Assembly (NCBI GenBank): GCA_027064785.1
Contig: JAMOPE010000010.1
Coordinates: 1-23,471 of the forward strand
Source: Geobacteraceae bacterium
GTDB taxonomy: Bacteria > Desulfobacterota > Desulfuromonadia > Desulfuromonadales > Geopsychrobacteraceae
DNA length: 23,471 nt
Direction of reading: 5' to 3'
Shown here: positions 18,040 through 23,471 of the stretch, piece by piece
How the letters are laid out: every line of letters starts with the position of its first letter
Position numbering within the stretch: the first letter of the stretch is position 1
Program-made: the position numbers and the translations under genes
Notes under the pieces: model-generated
What the model saw: only the letters and a program-made list of their open reading frames with translations
Databases searched by the model: none
Told to the model about the DNA's origin: nothing

Positions 18040-18225
18040 GAAACCCTTTCCCTTGACTGTTATCGCGGCAAGAAAATAAAAAAACATGACATTAAAAAAT
18101 GAAACCACAACAATCCATTGGATCTCCGGAGTTTACCCCAGTTTGAGAATAAAAAAAATAATTTTAATGATTTTTTTATCTTCAAGCCTGAATGGCTGAA
18201 GATTCCGATATTTCCGACGCGATGA
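18033..18225. other. Non-coding gap between the DUF2520 gene and the HDOD kinase
   Basis: 193 AT-rich bases on the minus-strand path from the DUF2520 stop to the kinase start. A stem TCTTC(a)AGCC/GGCTGAAGA lies at 18179-18202 just after the DUF2520 stop. On the minus strand it is followed first by A residues and then by a weak A/T hairpin with a T-run (about 18150-18177), so the block may be a poor terminator. No convincing -35/-10 pair for the kinase is visible, though one must lie here if the operon is independent. Confidence 0.5.
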
Positions 18226-19104
18226 TTATTGTTCCAGAATATCTTTTATGGTGGCAGCCCGCTTCAAGGAAAGGCGTTGCGATTTTTCACCGATGGTTGC
18301 TGTCTGAATCCCGAGAGCACGGTAGCTCTCCAGAAACTCCGGGGCTTCTCTTTCAAGCTGTTGCAGGTGTTTTGTGATGGTTCCGACATCACCCCGGACA
18401 ATCGGTCCGGTCAACCCTTGCTCGACTCCAAGCTCTTCAACATTGGCGAACACTGCCCGCATGAGTGGGAGTAGCAGGGGAGTGGCGTGCTCACTTTCAA
18501 TCCCGCAGTGTATGAACAGATCACGTGCCATTGCGATCAGGGTGACCAAATAATTTGATGAAATGCACGCCGCTGCGTGATAAAGGGCCTTTTTGTCTGT
18601 GGCAACAGGGAAGGGGGTTCCACCCATGGCCGTGGCTAGTTTCTTGCCCAGTAGAATTCCCTGAGGGGTGCTTGATTCGATCGCACAGGGACATTGGTCG
18701 AGGGCATAGTAGCCCTTTTCACGGTTTGCAAACGGCAGCAGGGGGTGAAGGCAGAGTAACGTTGTATGGATGTCTGTTGTGCTCTGCATGATAGCTGCAG
18801 GGTGGAGTCCGCTGAAATGGATGAGACTCGGTGGATTTCTAGGATCGCAGACTGAGTGAACCTGTTGGGCGACAGATTGGATCTGATCGTCGGGTACGGC
18901 AAGGAGGATGACTTCAGCGGATGTGACCGATACCAATTGGTCGGTCGCCGCATCACTAGGGCAGTCGATAAACTGGCACGCTTCAATAGCACGCTGGCGG
19001 TCGCGGCTGACAATCGCCGTCAGTTGGTATCCGGCAGCATGCAGTTTTTTTGCGACAGCGCTCCCGACTCGCCCCGGTCCAATCAGTGCGATGGTTGGTT
19101 TCAT
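18226..19104 (-). CDS. Rossmann-like and DUF2520 domain-containing protein
   Basis: 292 residues; not a named gene. Residues 1-130 form an NAD(P)-type Rossmann fold with the glycine-rich loop IGPGRVGSAVA (G9, G11, G14), then a conserved VILLAVPDDQI strand-turn and HFSGLHP. The C-terminal all-helical DUF2520 part contains LYHAAACISSNYLVTL and LTGPIVRGDVGTI, both typical of the family. Overall the architecture resembles 6-phosphogluconate- or ketopantoate-reductase-like dehydrogenases, so an NAD(P)H-linked reductase is plausible, but the substrate is unknown. Its ATG overlaps the stop of the FAH-family gene by ATGA, so the two are translationally coupled and probably act on related compounds. 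Confidence 0.88.
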   Translation of the reverse strand: MKPTIALIGPGRVGSAVAKKLHAAGYQLTAIVSRDRQRAIEACQFIDCPSDAATDQLVSVTSAEVILLAVPDDQIQSVAQQVHSVCDPRNPPSLIHFSGLHPAAIMQSTTDIHTTLLCLHPLLPFANREKGYYALDQCPCAIESSTPQGILLGKKLATAMGGTPFPVATDKKALYHAAACISSNYLVTLIAMARDLFIHCGIESEHATPLLLPLMRAVFANVEELGVEQGLTGPIVRGDVGTITKHLQQLEREAPEFLESYRALGIQTATIGEKSQRLSLKRAATIKDILEQ

Positions 19105-19757
19105 GCGACCGAAACCTTGAGTGAACCGACGTGTTCAATTGTCCCCTCGAGGATATCGCCCGATTCAATCCGGCTGACACCCGCTGGAGTTCCTGTCAGG
19201 ATAATATCTCCAGGCTCCAGAGTGTAAAATGTTGAAACTTCGGCGATAATCGCTTCGACTGAGCGCATCATCTGGGCGGTATTTCCATCCTGTCGCACCT
19301 CACCATTGATCGTCAGTTTGATTTGCAAGGTATTTGGGTTGTCGACCTGTTGCGCTGGAACAAAGTCTGAAATGGGGCATGAGGTATCAAACCCTTTGGC
19401 GATCTCCCATGGCAACCCTTTTCCCTTTAATTCACTTTGAACATCACGCAGAGTGAGATCGAGAGCGACCCCATAGCCGTCAAGGTATGAGAGTGCGTCA
19501 CTTTCCGGAATATGTTTGCCGGTTTTTCCGATCAGTAAGGCGAGTTCAAGTTCGTGGTGACAATCGTCGGAGTATTCAGGGATTTTGATTGCGCCACCAT
19601 CGGCAAGGAGGCTGCTGGCAGGTTTGCAGAAAATCACTGCCCGATCGGGAACTTTGTTACCTAATTCGCGGATATGATCGAGATAATTACGCCCAAGGCA
19701 GACAATTTTACCGACATTGTACGATTTTTGGGTCTTTTTGATGTGTACTTGATGCAT
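19101..19757 (-). CDS. Fumarylacetoacetate hydrolase-family protein (acylpyruvase-like)
   Basis: The FAH fold cleaves or decarboxylates beta-diketo or 2-oxo acids using a divalent metal. I chose the ATG at 19757 (MHQVHIKKTQKSYNVGKIVCLGRNY), giving 218 residues, the size of the short FAHD1/YcgM-type members, with GGGAG nine bases upstream. The longer open frame from 19874 adds 39 residues without family similarity. Metal ligands E69, E71 (HHELELALLIG) and D100 (ALDLTLRD), and K121 in AKGFD, are present, as are the closing GDIILTGTPAGV and SGDILEGTIEHVG motifs. Substrate is unknown; acylpyruvate or oxaloacetate are family precedents. First gene of a pair with the DUF2520 protein (ATGA overlap); divergent from a radical SAM gene. 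Confidence 0.9.
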   Translation of the reverse strand: MHQVHIKKTQKSYNVGKIVCLGRNYLDHIRELGNKVPDRAVIFCKPASSLLADGGAIKIPEYSDDCHHELELALLIGKTGKHIPESDALSYLDGYGVALDLTLRDVQSELKGKGLPWEIAKGFDTSCPISDFVPAQQVDNPNTLQIKLTINGEVRQDGNTAQMMRSVEAIIAEVSTFYTLEPGDIILTGTPAGVSRIESGDILEGTIEHVGSLKVSVA

Positions 19758-19810
19758 TTTGGAGGTCTCCCTGTTTATAATCGGGTTATTGATTGAAACG
19801 TCTTGTACGA

Positions 19811-19840
19811 AAGATAGCGGGTTTCGCGTGCTTTGTGCAA
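19811..19840 (-). promoter_or_regulatory. Weak candidate promoter for the FAH-DUF2520 pair
   Basis: On the minus strand TTGCAC (19840-19835) and TATCTT (19816-19811) are 18 bases apart, leaving a leader of about 45-50 bases. A competing TATAAA lies at 19779-19774 without a good -35. The 118-base divergent gap must serve both this pair and the radical SAM gene. Confidence 0.3.
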
Positions 19841-19875
19841 GTTTGAAAGGTCGCTGTCCCGTTCCCGGAGTCAAA

Positions 19876-20763
19876 ATGTATTATTTCAATTACGAAGAAC
19901 CGGTTTTCCGTCCCCCGTCGGAAGCCCGCTCCCTTATTCTGCAGATCACCATCGGGTGCAGTCAAAACCAGTGTCGTTTTTGCGGCATGTATAAAATGAA
20001 GCGGTTCCACTGTCGCAGTGTCGATGATATTGCCGCCGAAATAGAGATGATCCCGGCCGCTCATCGTGCTCAATATCAGCGGGTCTTTCTGGCAGATGGT
20101 GATGCGCTGGTTTATCCGCAGGATGATCTGCTCAAAATCCTTGATTATCTGAATGTGAAATTTCCGCGGCTGACCCGGGTTGGCATGTATGCTTCACCAC
20201 GCAGTCTGACAACAAAGGATGTCACCGAGCTCCAGCAACTTCGGGAAAGAAAAGTCCGGATTCTCTATTTCGGGTTGGAAAGTGGCGATGATCTGACACT
20301 GCAACTGGTTAATAAAGGGTATTCTGCCGCTGAAATGCTGGAGCAGTGTGAAAAAGCGAAAACCGCCGGAATGAAGCTGTCGATCACCGCAATTCTTGGT
20401 TTGGCAGGTCGGGAGAGAAGCTCTGAACACGCCTTTGCGACTGCTGAGTGGATCAGTCGGTTGTCACCGGAGTATTTCTCGTTACTGACGATGTTCCGCC
20501 GACACAACGATGACTACTTTGATTTGATTGTTCCACTGAAGAATGGTGAAATTATTGAAGAGGCGTTGCGGATCGTACGGAATTTACAGCCGAACAAGAC
20601 GATTCTTCGTTCCAACCACGTTTCCAATATCCTCAACCTTGCGGGGAGTTATCCCAAAGATCGTGAGAGGATTATTGCTCAGACAGAAGCAGCATTGATT
20701 GAGGCCCGGCGTGACCCGGACTGGTTTGATCGTGTTCCCGACTATGGTGAAGCCTATTATTGA
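19876..20763 (+). CDS. Radical SAM protein with a C-x4-C-x2-C cluster motif
   Basis: I chose the ATG at 19876 (MYYFNYEEPVFRPPSEARS), preceded by GGAG at five bases, giving 295 residues; a longer frame from 19759 has no support and would overlap the FAH ribosome-site region. The radical SAM cluster sequence is ITIGCSQNQCRFCGMY with C28, C33 and C36, so the first two cysteines are four residues apart rather than the common three. Later motifs fit a radical SAM half-barrel: FLADGDAL (metal/SAM region), RVGMYASPRSL, ILYFGLESGDD (the GxE-type strand) and LSITAILGLAGRE. No B12 or auxiliary cluster domain is visible. Substrate unknown. It is monocistronic, ending at a bidirectional terminator. Confidence 0.9.
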   Translation: MYYFNYEEPVFRPPSEARSLILQITIGCSQNQCRFCGMYKMKRFHCRSVDDIAAEIEMIPAAHRAQYQRVFLADGDALVYPQDDLLKILDYLNVKFPRLTRVGMYASPRSLTTKDVTELQQLRERKVRILYFGLESGDDLTLQLVNKGYSAAEMLEQCEKAKTAGMKLSITAILGLAGRERSSEHAFATAEWISRLSPEYFSLLTMFRRHNDDYFDLIVPLKNGEIIEEALRIVRNLQPNKTILRSNHVSNILNLAGSYPKDRERIIAQTEAALIEARRDPDWFDRVPDYGEAYY

Positions 20764-20776
20764 ATATCAAAAAAAT

Positions 20777-20808
20777 GGGAGACCACTTGACATGGCCTCC
20801 CGTTTTTT
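20777..20808. terminator. Bidirectional terminator between the radical SAM gene and ackA
   Basis: GGGAG-A-CCA (20777-20785) pairs with TGG-C-CTCCC (20793-20801) with one A/C mismatch and a 7-base loop. T6 follows on the plus strand (20803-20808), and an A-tract (20769-20775) on the left gives the T-run for the minus-strand ackA transcript. Confidence 0.88.
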
Positions 20809-20825
20809 ATGCTCTTATCGCTGGA

Positions 20826-22091
20826 TCAGCTGCGCTTGAACTCTTTTTCTGCAAATGAATATTTAAAATTCATGTGATCGGTATAGGTTTTTTCAAGGAT
20901 CGCAACCACATCTTCAGTAAAGACCAACTCCTCATCCGTTGGGATGACGAATACTTTGACCGGAGAGTCGGGGGTGGTGATCGTTGTTTCGACTTTGCGG
21001 GTCATGGTGTTGCGGTTCTTTTCTTTGTCGAGTTTGATACCGATGTGCTCAAGGTTGTCCAGTGCTTTCTCGCGGATCAGCCATGCCATTTCTCCGACGC
21101 CGGCGGTAAAGACAACGGCATCAAGGCGTCCCAGAATGGCACAGTAGGAACCGATATATTTTTTCAGCCGGTAGCTTTCAATCTCCAGCGCTAAGGCACA
21201 ACTCTTATTCCCTTTCTCTGCGGCTTCGATGACATCACGGCGATCGGTGAATTCACCGGTCACTCCGAGAATCCCCGATTTTTTGTTGAGAATGTTGTCG
21301 AGCTCTTTCGGCGTGAGCCCTTCGCGTTCCATAATGAATGCTGGGATTGCTGGATCAATATCTCCGCAACGGGTTCCCATGACCGCTCCTTCAAGGGGAG
21401 TCAGCCCCATCGAGGTGTCAACTGATACGCCGTTCTTGATCGCTGTGTGTGACACGCCGTTGCCGATATGCATGGTAATAACGTTACACTCTTCCGGTTT
21501 TTTGCCCAGCAGCATGGCGGCACGCTTCGACACATAGAGGTGACTGGTGCCGTGGAAGCCGTAGCGGCGGACACCGTGCTTTGTGTACCAATCCTGAGGA
21601 ACCGGGTAGGTGTAGGCGTGCTCCGGGATCGTCTGGTGGAATGCGGTATCGAAAATTGCAATATGGGGGACATCGGGCAAATTCACTTTTGCCGCCTCAA
21701 TCCCCGAAATGTTCGGTGGGTTGTGGAGCGGAGCTAGGTGCTGCACCTCTTTAATCGCATCAAGAACATCATCGGTAATCAGGACAGAACTGGCAAACCG
21801 CTCACCACCGTGAACAACCCGGTGGCCGACAGCTGAAATTTTGCTCATGTCTTCAACAACGCCATAGGTTTTGTCGGTGAGGATTTTGACAATCAGGTGG
21901 ACTGCAGTTTTATGATCCGGGCATTCGTATTCTTCCCGATATGTCTCCCGCCCCGGAACCTCGTGGATGATGTATGAATCTCCAATTGTGACCCGTTCGA
22001 CCATTCCTTTGGCAATGACTTCTCTTTTTGTCCAGTTGAAAAGCTGATACTTGACTGAGGAACTTCCGCAGTTAAGAGCCAGTATATCCAT
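20826..22091 (-). CDS. ackA: Acetate kinase
   Basis: Interconverts acetate + ATP and acetyl phosphate + ADP; with phosphotransacetylase it either activates acetate or yields ATP by fermentation. The 421 residues are about 20 longer than usual because of a C-terminal tail (after VVAILEKTY). Active-site residues numbered as in the Methanosarcina enzyme coincide: N7, R91 (GHRVVHGGERF), H123 (APLHNPP), D148 (IFDTAFHQT), H180 (RRYGFHGTSH), H208 (HIGNG) and R241 (MGTRCGDIDP), with the C-terminal glutamate in PTDEE. ATG start behind AAGGAG. pta is not adjacent: the flanks are a convergent radical SAM gene and a divergent ferredoxin. Confidence 0.97.
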   Translation of the reverse strand: MDILALNCGSSSVKYQLFNWTKREVIAKGMVERVTIGDSYIIHEVPGRETYREEYECPDHKTAVHLIVKILTDKTYGVVEDMSKISAVGHRVVHGGERFASSVLITDDVLDAIKEVQHLAPLHNPPNISGIEAAKVNLPDVPHIAIFDTAFHQTIPEHAYTYPVPQDWYTKHGVRRYGFHGTSHLYVSKRAAMLLGKKPEECNVITMHIGNGVSHTAIKNGVSVDTSMGLTPLEGAVMGTRCGDIDPAIPAFIMEREGLTPKELDNILNKKSGILGVTGEFTDRRDVIEAAEKGNKSCALALEIESYRLKKYIGSYCAILGRLDAVVFTAGVGEMAWLIREKALDNLEHIGIKLDKEKNRNTMTRKVETTITTPDSPVKVFVIPTDEELVFTEDVVAILEKTYTDHMNFKYSFAEKEFKRS

Positions 22092-22135
22092 GTAGTTATC
22101 TCCTTGTAAGTGTACGAGTCTATATAAAGTTCGAA

Positions 22136-22141
22136 ATTATA
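22136..22141 (-). promoter_or_regulatory. Candidate -10 element for ackA
   Basis: On the minus strand TATAAT (22141-22136) is a perfect -10 about 45 bases upstream of the ackA start. The -35 is poor: ATGTTG or TGTTGC at 16-17 bases, overlapping TTGCGA at 14 bases. Confidence 0.4.
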
Positions 22142-22197
22142 TGTAGTTACGTAGGTCGCAACATTTTTTATAACAGAGGTTTATTTTTGGGATTGAT

Positions 22198-22304
22198 CGC
22201 TAGGCTAGCGTAAACAGATGTTTTTTGGCAAGGATTTTTCTGCTCTGGACAGCAGATTGATTATCTGATAAAAGACTGAACAACGCACACCCGACGGTCG
22301 GGTG
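22198..22304 (+). promoter_or_regulatory. Hairpin-rich leader upstream of the ferredoxin gene
   Basis: Three perfect inverted repeats occur in 107 bases: CGCTA/TAGCG (22198-22210, 3-base spacer), TCTGCT/AGCAGA (22239-22256, 6-base spacer) and CACCCGA/TCGGGTG (22288-22304, 3-base loop). The last ends 16 bases before the AGGAGG (22321-22326). A -10-like GATAAA is at 22267-22272 but lacks a good -35. No known riboswitch class is recognised. The whole ackA-ferredoxin gap is 242 bases. Confidence 0.5.
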
Positions 22305-22333
22305 AATACTTACAATTTTCAGGAGGAAAAACT

Positions 22334-22501
22334 ATGGCTCATGTAATTTCTGACGAGTGTATTGCTTGTGGTGCCTGTCTCCCCACTTGCCCCGTCGAAG
22401 CAATCAGTGAAGGTGATATCTACAGCATCAATGCAGACGAGTGCACCGATTGTGGCGCTTGTGTTGATTCTTGTCCGGTAGATGCAATCTCTGCTGAATA
22501 A
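22334..22501 (+). CDS. 2[4Fe-4S] ferredoxin (clostridial type)
   Basis: 55-residue soluble electron carrier. Two CxxCxxCxxxCP motifs hold all eight cluster ligands: C9, C12, C15, C19 and C37, C40, C43, C47. The two halves (DECIACGACLPTCPVEAI and DECTDCGACVDSCPVDAI) are an evident internal duplication, as in clostridial ferredoxins, and no long Allochromatium-type insert or tail is present. This predicts two low-potential [4Fe-4S] clusters, able to serve pyruvate or 2-oxoglutarate:ferredoxin oxidoreductases, although no such enzyme is in the window. ATG start behind a perfect AGGAGG at 7 bases suggests strong expression. It is divergent from ackA and ends at its own terminator, so it is monocistronic. 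Confidence 0.96.
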   Translation: MAHVISDECIACGACLPTCPVEAISEGDIYSINADECTDCGACVDSCPVDAISAE

Positions 22502-22529
22502 TCGACACTGATACACGTAAAAAATTAAA

Positions 22530-22564
22530 GGCGGTAGCTGTCTCTGATGGTTACCGTCTTTTTT
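22530..22564 (+). terminator. Rho-independent terminator of the ferredoxin gene
   Basis: GGCGGTAGC (22530-22538) pairs with GGTTACCGTC-region bases 22550-22558 (nine pairs, two of them G-U) around an 11-base loop, followed by TTTTTT (22559-22564). It lies 28 bases after the stop codon. Confidence 0.85.
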
Positions 22565-22605
22565 GTCTTCTGTGTGGGTGTTTGGATTGTGCCGAGGGGG
22601 GGTAT

Positions 22606-23471
22606 TTATTCTGTAGCGGGCTTTGATGAAGTGACTTTGACACTAAACTCGGAGAGGTTCTTCGGCAGGTCTTTGAAAACGATATCAAAAGGGATGGATT
22701 GTTTGCTGGCGATCTTCATATTGCTGAGACCGTCACCAAACTGGTTGCCCATAATTTTTTCAAGCTCCTCAAAAGAGAGGGCCTGGAGCTTGTCATCAGC
22801 AATCGGGTTACCGCAGAAAACCGTCTTCTGCAGTAATGGTTTGCCGTTCTGATCAAAGATGATCCCCTTGACTTGTATCGCTGCCCGCGGCTCTGAAAAA
22901 TTATTGATCGCTTCGCCGCGGATCAGGAACATCTCACCGACCTGCTCGTTCTGGATAAACTTCCCTTCTAAATTAACCAGAGTGATCTGGCCGGCTTGCA
23001 CCGGCCGATCAATCTGTTGTCCAAAAATCTGTTGAATTGTCTGGTTCAGCTGATCTGTCCCGTTCATGTACACGAAGACACCACCGATAATCACAATTGC
23101 CAGAATCAGCAGCAGTAAAATACGAATGATGCTGGAGATCGGCCCGCCTTTTTTCTCAGCAACCTGTTGGGTCGGAAACTCAGGCTCAACTGGGGTGTCT
23201 GCAACGAAATCTTCTGTGGGTTCGACTTCGACTGCCGGAGCAGCCTCTTCCTCTACGACAATATTTTCTTTTTCTGCCGTTGTGATCACTTTCTCGATCG
23301 GGCTGACAGTATCACCAAAGGTGAAATCTTCTTCCGATTTCTCTGCAGCAGTGCCGCTCTCATTGGTAGCCGATTCTGAACCAAAGCTGAAGTCATCGTC
23401 ATCGGGAGTCGATGAATCGAGTTCCTGAAAACGGTCATAACTGAAATCAGATTCTTCGGTGTCCGCGGTCT
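22606..23471 (-). CDS. Membrane-anchored DUF3426-type protein (N terminus beyond window)
   Basis: The minus-strand frame is open to the right edge, so only the C-terminal ~288 residues are visible; the GTG at 23289 is internal, not a proven start. The order is: a long acidic, Ser/Thr-rich low-complexity linker with repeated short DFSYD, DDDFSFG and EEDFTFG segments; a basic/Gly stretch (EKKGGPISS); one transmembrane helix (RILLLLILAIVIIGGVFVYM, about 23065-23130); and an extracytoplasmic C-terminal domain (VNLEGKFIQNEQVGEMFLIRGEAINNFSEPRAAIQVKGIIFD...) of the DUF3426/FxLyD beta-sandwich kind. Such proteins often start with an MJ0042-type zinc ribbon; that part would lie outside the window. 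Function unknown. Confidence 0.8.
   Translation of the reverse strand, partial: TADTEESDFSYDRFQELDSSTPDDDDFSFGSESATNESGTAAEKSEEDFTFGDTVSPIEKVITTAEKENIVVEEEAAPAVEVEPTEDFVADTPVEPEFPTQQVAEKKGGPISSIIRILLLLILAIVIIGGVFVYMNGTDQLNQTIQQIFGQQIDRPVQAGQITLVNLEGKFIQNEQVGEMFLIRGEAINNFSEPRAAIQVKGIIFDQNGKPLLQKTVFCGNPIADDKLQALSFEELEKIMGNQFGDGLSNMKIASKQSIPFDIVFKDLPKNLSEFSVKVTSSKPATE

Noticed and set aside
18053..18081. Plus-strand promoter TTGACT-N17-ATAAAA in the gap before the HDOD kinase
   Set aside because: No plus-strand gene follows; the -10 is poor and lies in generally AT-rich DNA, so it is likely chance.
19758..19874. N-terminal extension of the FAH protein
   Set aside because: Adds 39 unrelated residues, while the ATG at 19757 matches the start of short FAH proteins.
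19759..19875. N-terminal extension of the radical SAM protein
   Set aside because: The 39 extra residues show no family similarity, would run antisense over the FAH ribosome-site region, and the ATG at 19876 has a good GGAG.
22225..22243. Sigma54 promoter before the ferredoxin (TTGGCAAG...)
   Set aside because: The -24-like TTGGCA is present, but the required GC at -12 is missing: the bases ten after GG are TC.
1..23471. Mobile elements, CRISPR arrays, tRNA or rRNA genes
   Set aside because: I found no transposase or integrase sequence, no regularly spaced repeats, and no cloverleaf or rRNA-like stretch in any gap.

Overview
This window looks like chromosomal sequence from an anaerobic deltaproteobacterium, most likely of the Desulfuromonas/Geobacter/Pelobacter type (Desulfuromonadales). 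That placement is an inference. It rests on the co-occurrence of a four-cysteine zinc-LID adenylate kinase, an HDOD-GAF-histidine kinase next to a REC-PAS-GGDEF-EAL protein, pyruvate phosphate dikinase, acetate kinase, a clostridial-type 2[4Fe-4S] ferredoxin and a membrane-anchored DUF3426-type protein. No phylogenetic marker could be searched. I see no insertion sequence, CRISPR array, phage gene, tRNA or rRNA. No gene-free stretch exceeds 300 bases.

Layout. (1) 1-5624, plus strand: the distal spc/alpha ribosomal operon, secY (5' end cut) - adk - map - rpmJ - rpsM - rpsK - rpsD - rpoA - rplQ, closed by a strong intrinsic terminator. infA is not between map and rpmJ; a small hairpin lies in that gap instead. 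Three of the genes (map, rpsM, rpsD) start with TTG. (2) 5625-13732, plus strand: mgtE (Mg2+ channel), recO (recombination mediator), then glyQ-glyS (alpha2beta2 glycyl-tRNA synthetase) behind a near-consensus sigma70 promoter, then ppdK, ending in a bidirectional terminator. (3) 13753-19757, minus strand: a signalling pair (HDOD-GAF-histidine kinase and REC-PAS-GGDEF-EAL, coupled by an ATGA overlap), and upstream of it a metabolic pair (fumarylacetoacetate-hydrolase-family enzyme and a Rossmann/DUF2520 protein), also coupled by an ATGA overlap. (4) 19876-20763, plus strand: a stand-alone radical SAM protein transcribed divergently from the FAH gene. (5) 20826-23471: acetate kinase (minus) divergent from a small ferredoxin (plus) with a hairpin-rich leader, then the C-terminal part of a DUF3426-type membrane protein (minus, running off the right edge).

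How the genes relate. Regions 1 and 2 are mostly core translation, secretion, repair and central carbon functions. The part most likely to hold undescribed biology is the minus-strand signalling pair. There a predicted soluble kinase with an N-terminal HDOD domain is translationally coupled to a response regulator whose EAL motifs look intact and whose GGDEF motifs look degenerate. This suggests a dedicated two-component switch that lowers or senses cyclic di-GMP. The coupled FAH/DUF2520 pair may be a small uncharacterised 2-oxo-acid pathway. Both ideas are inference from sequence and context.
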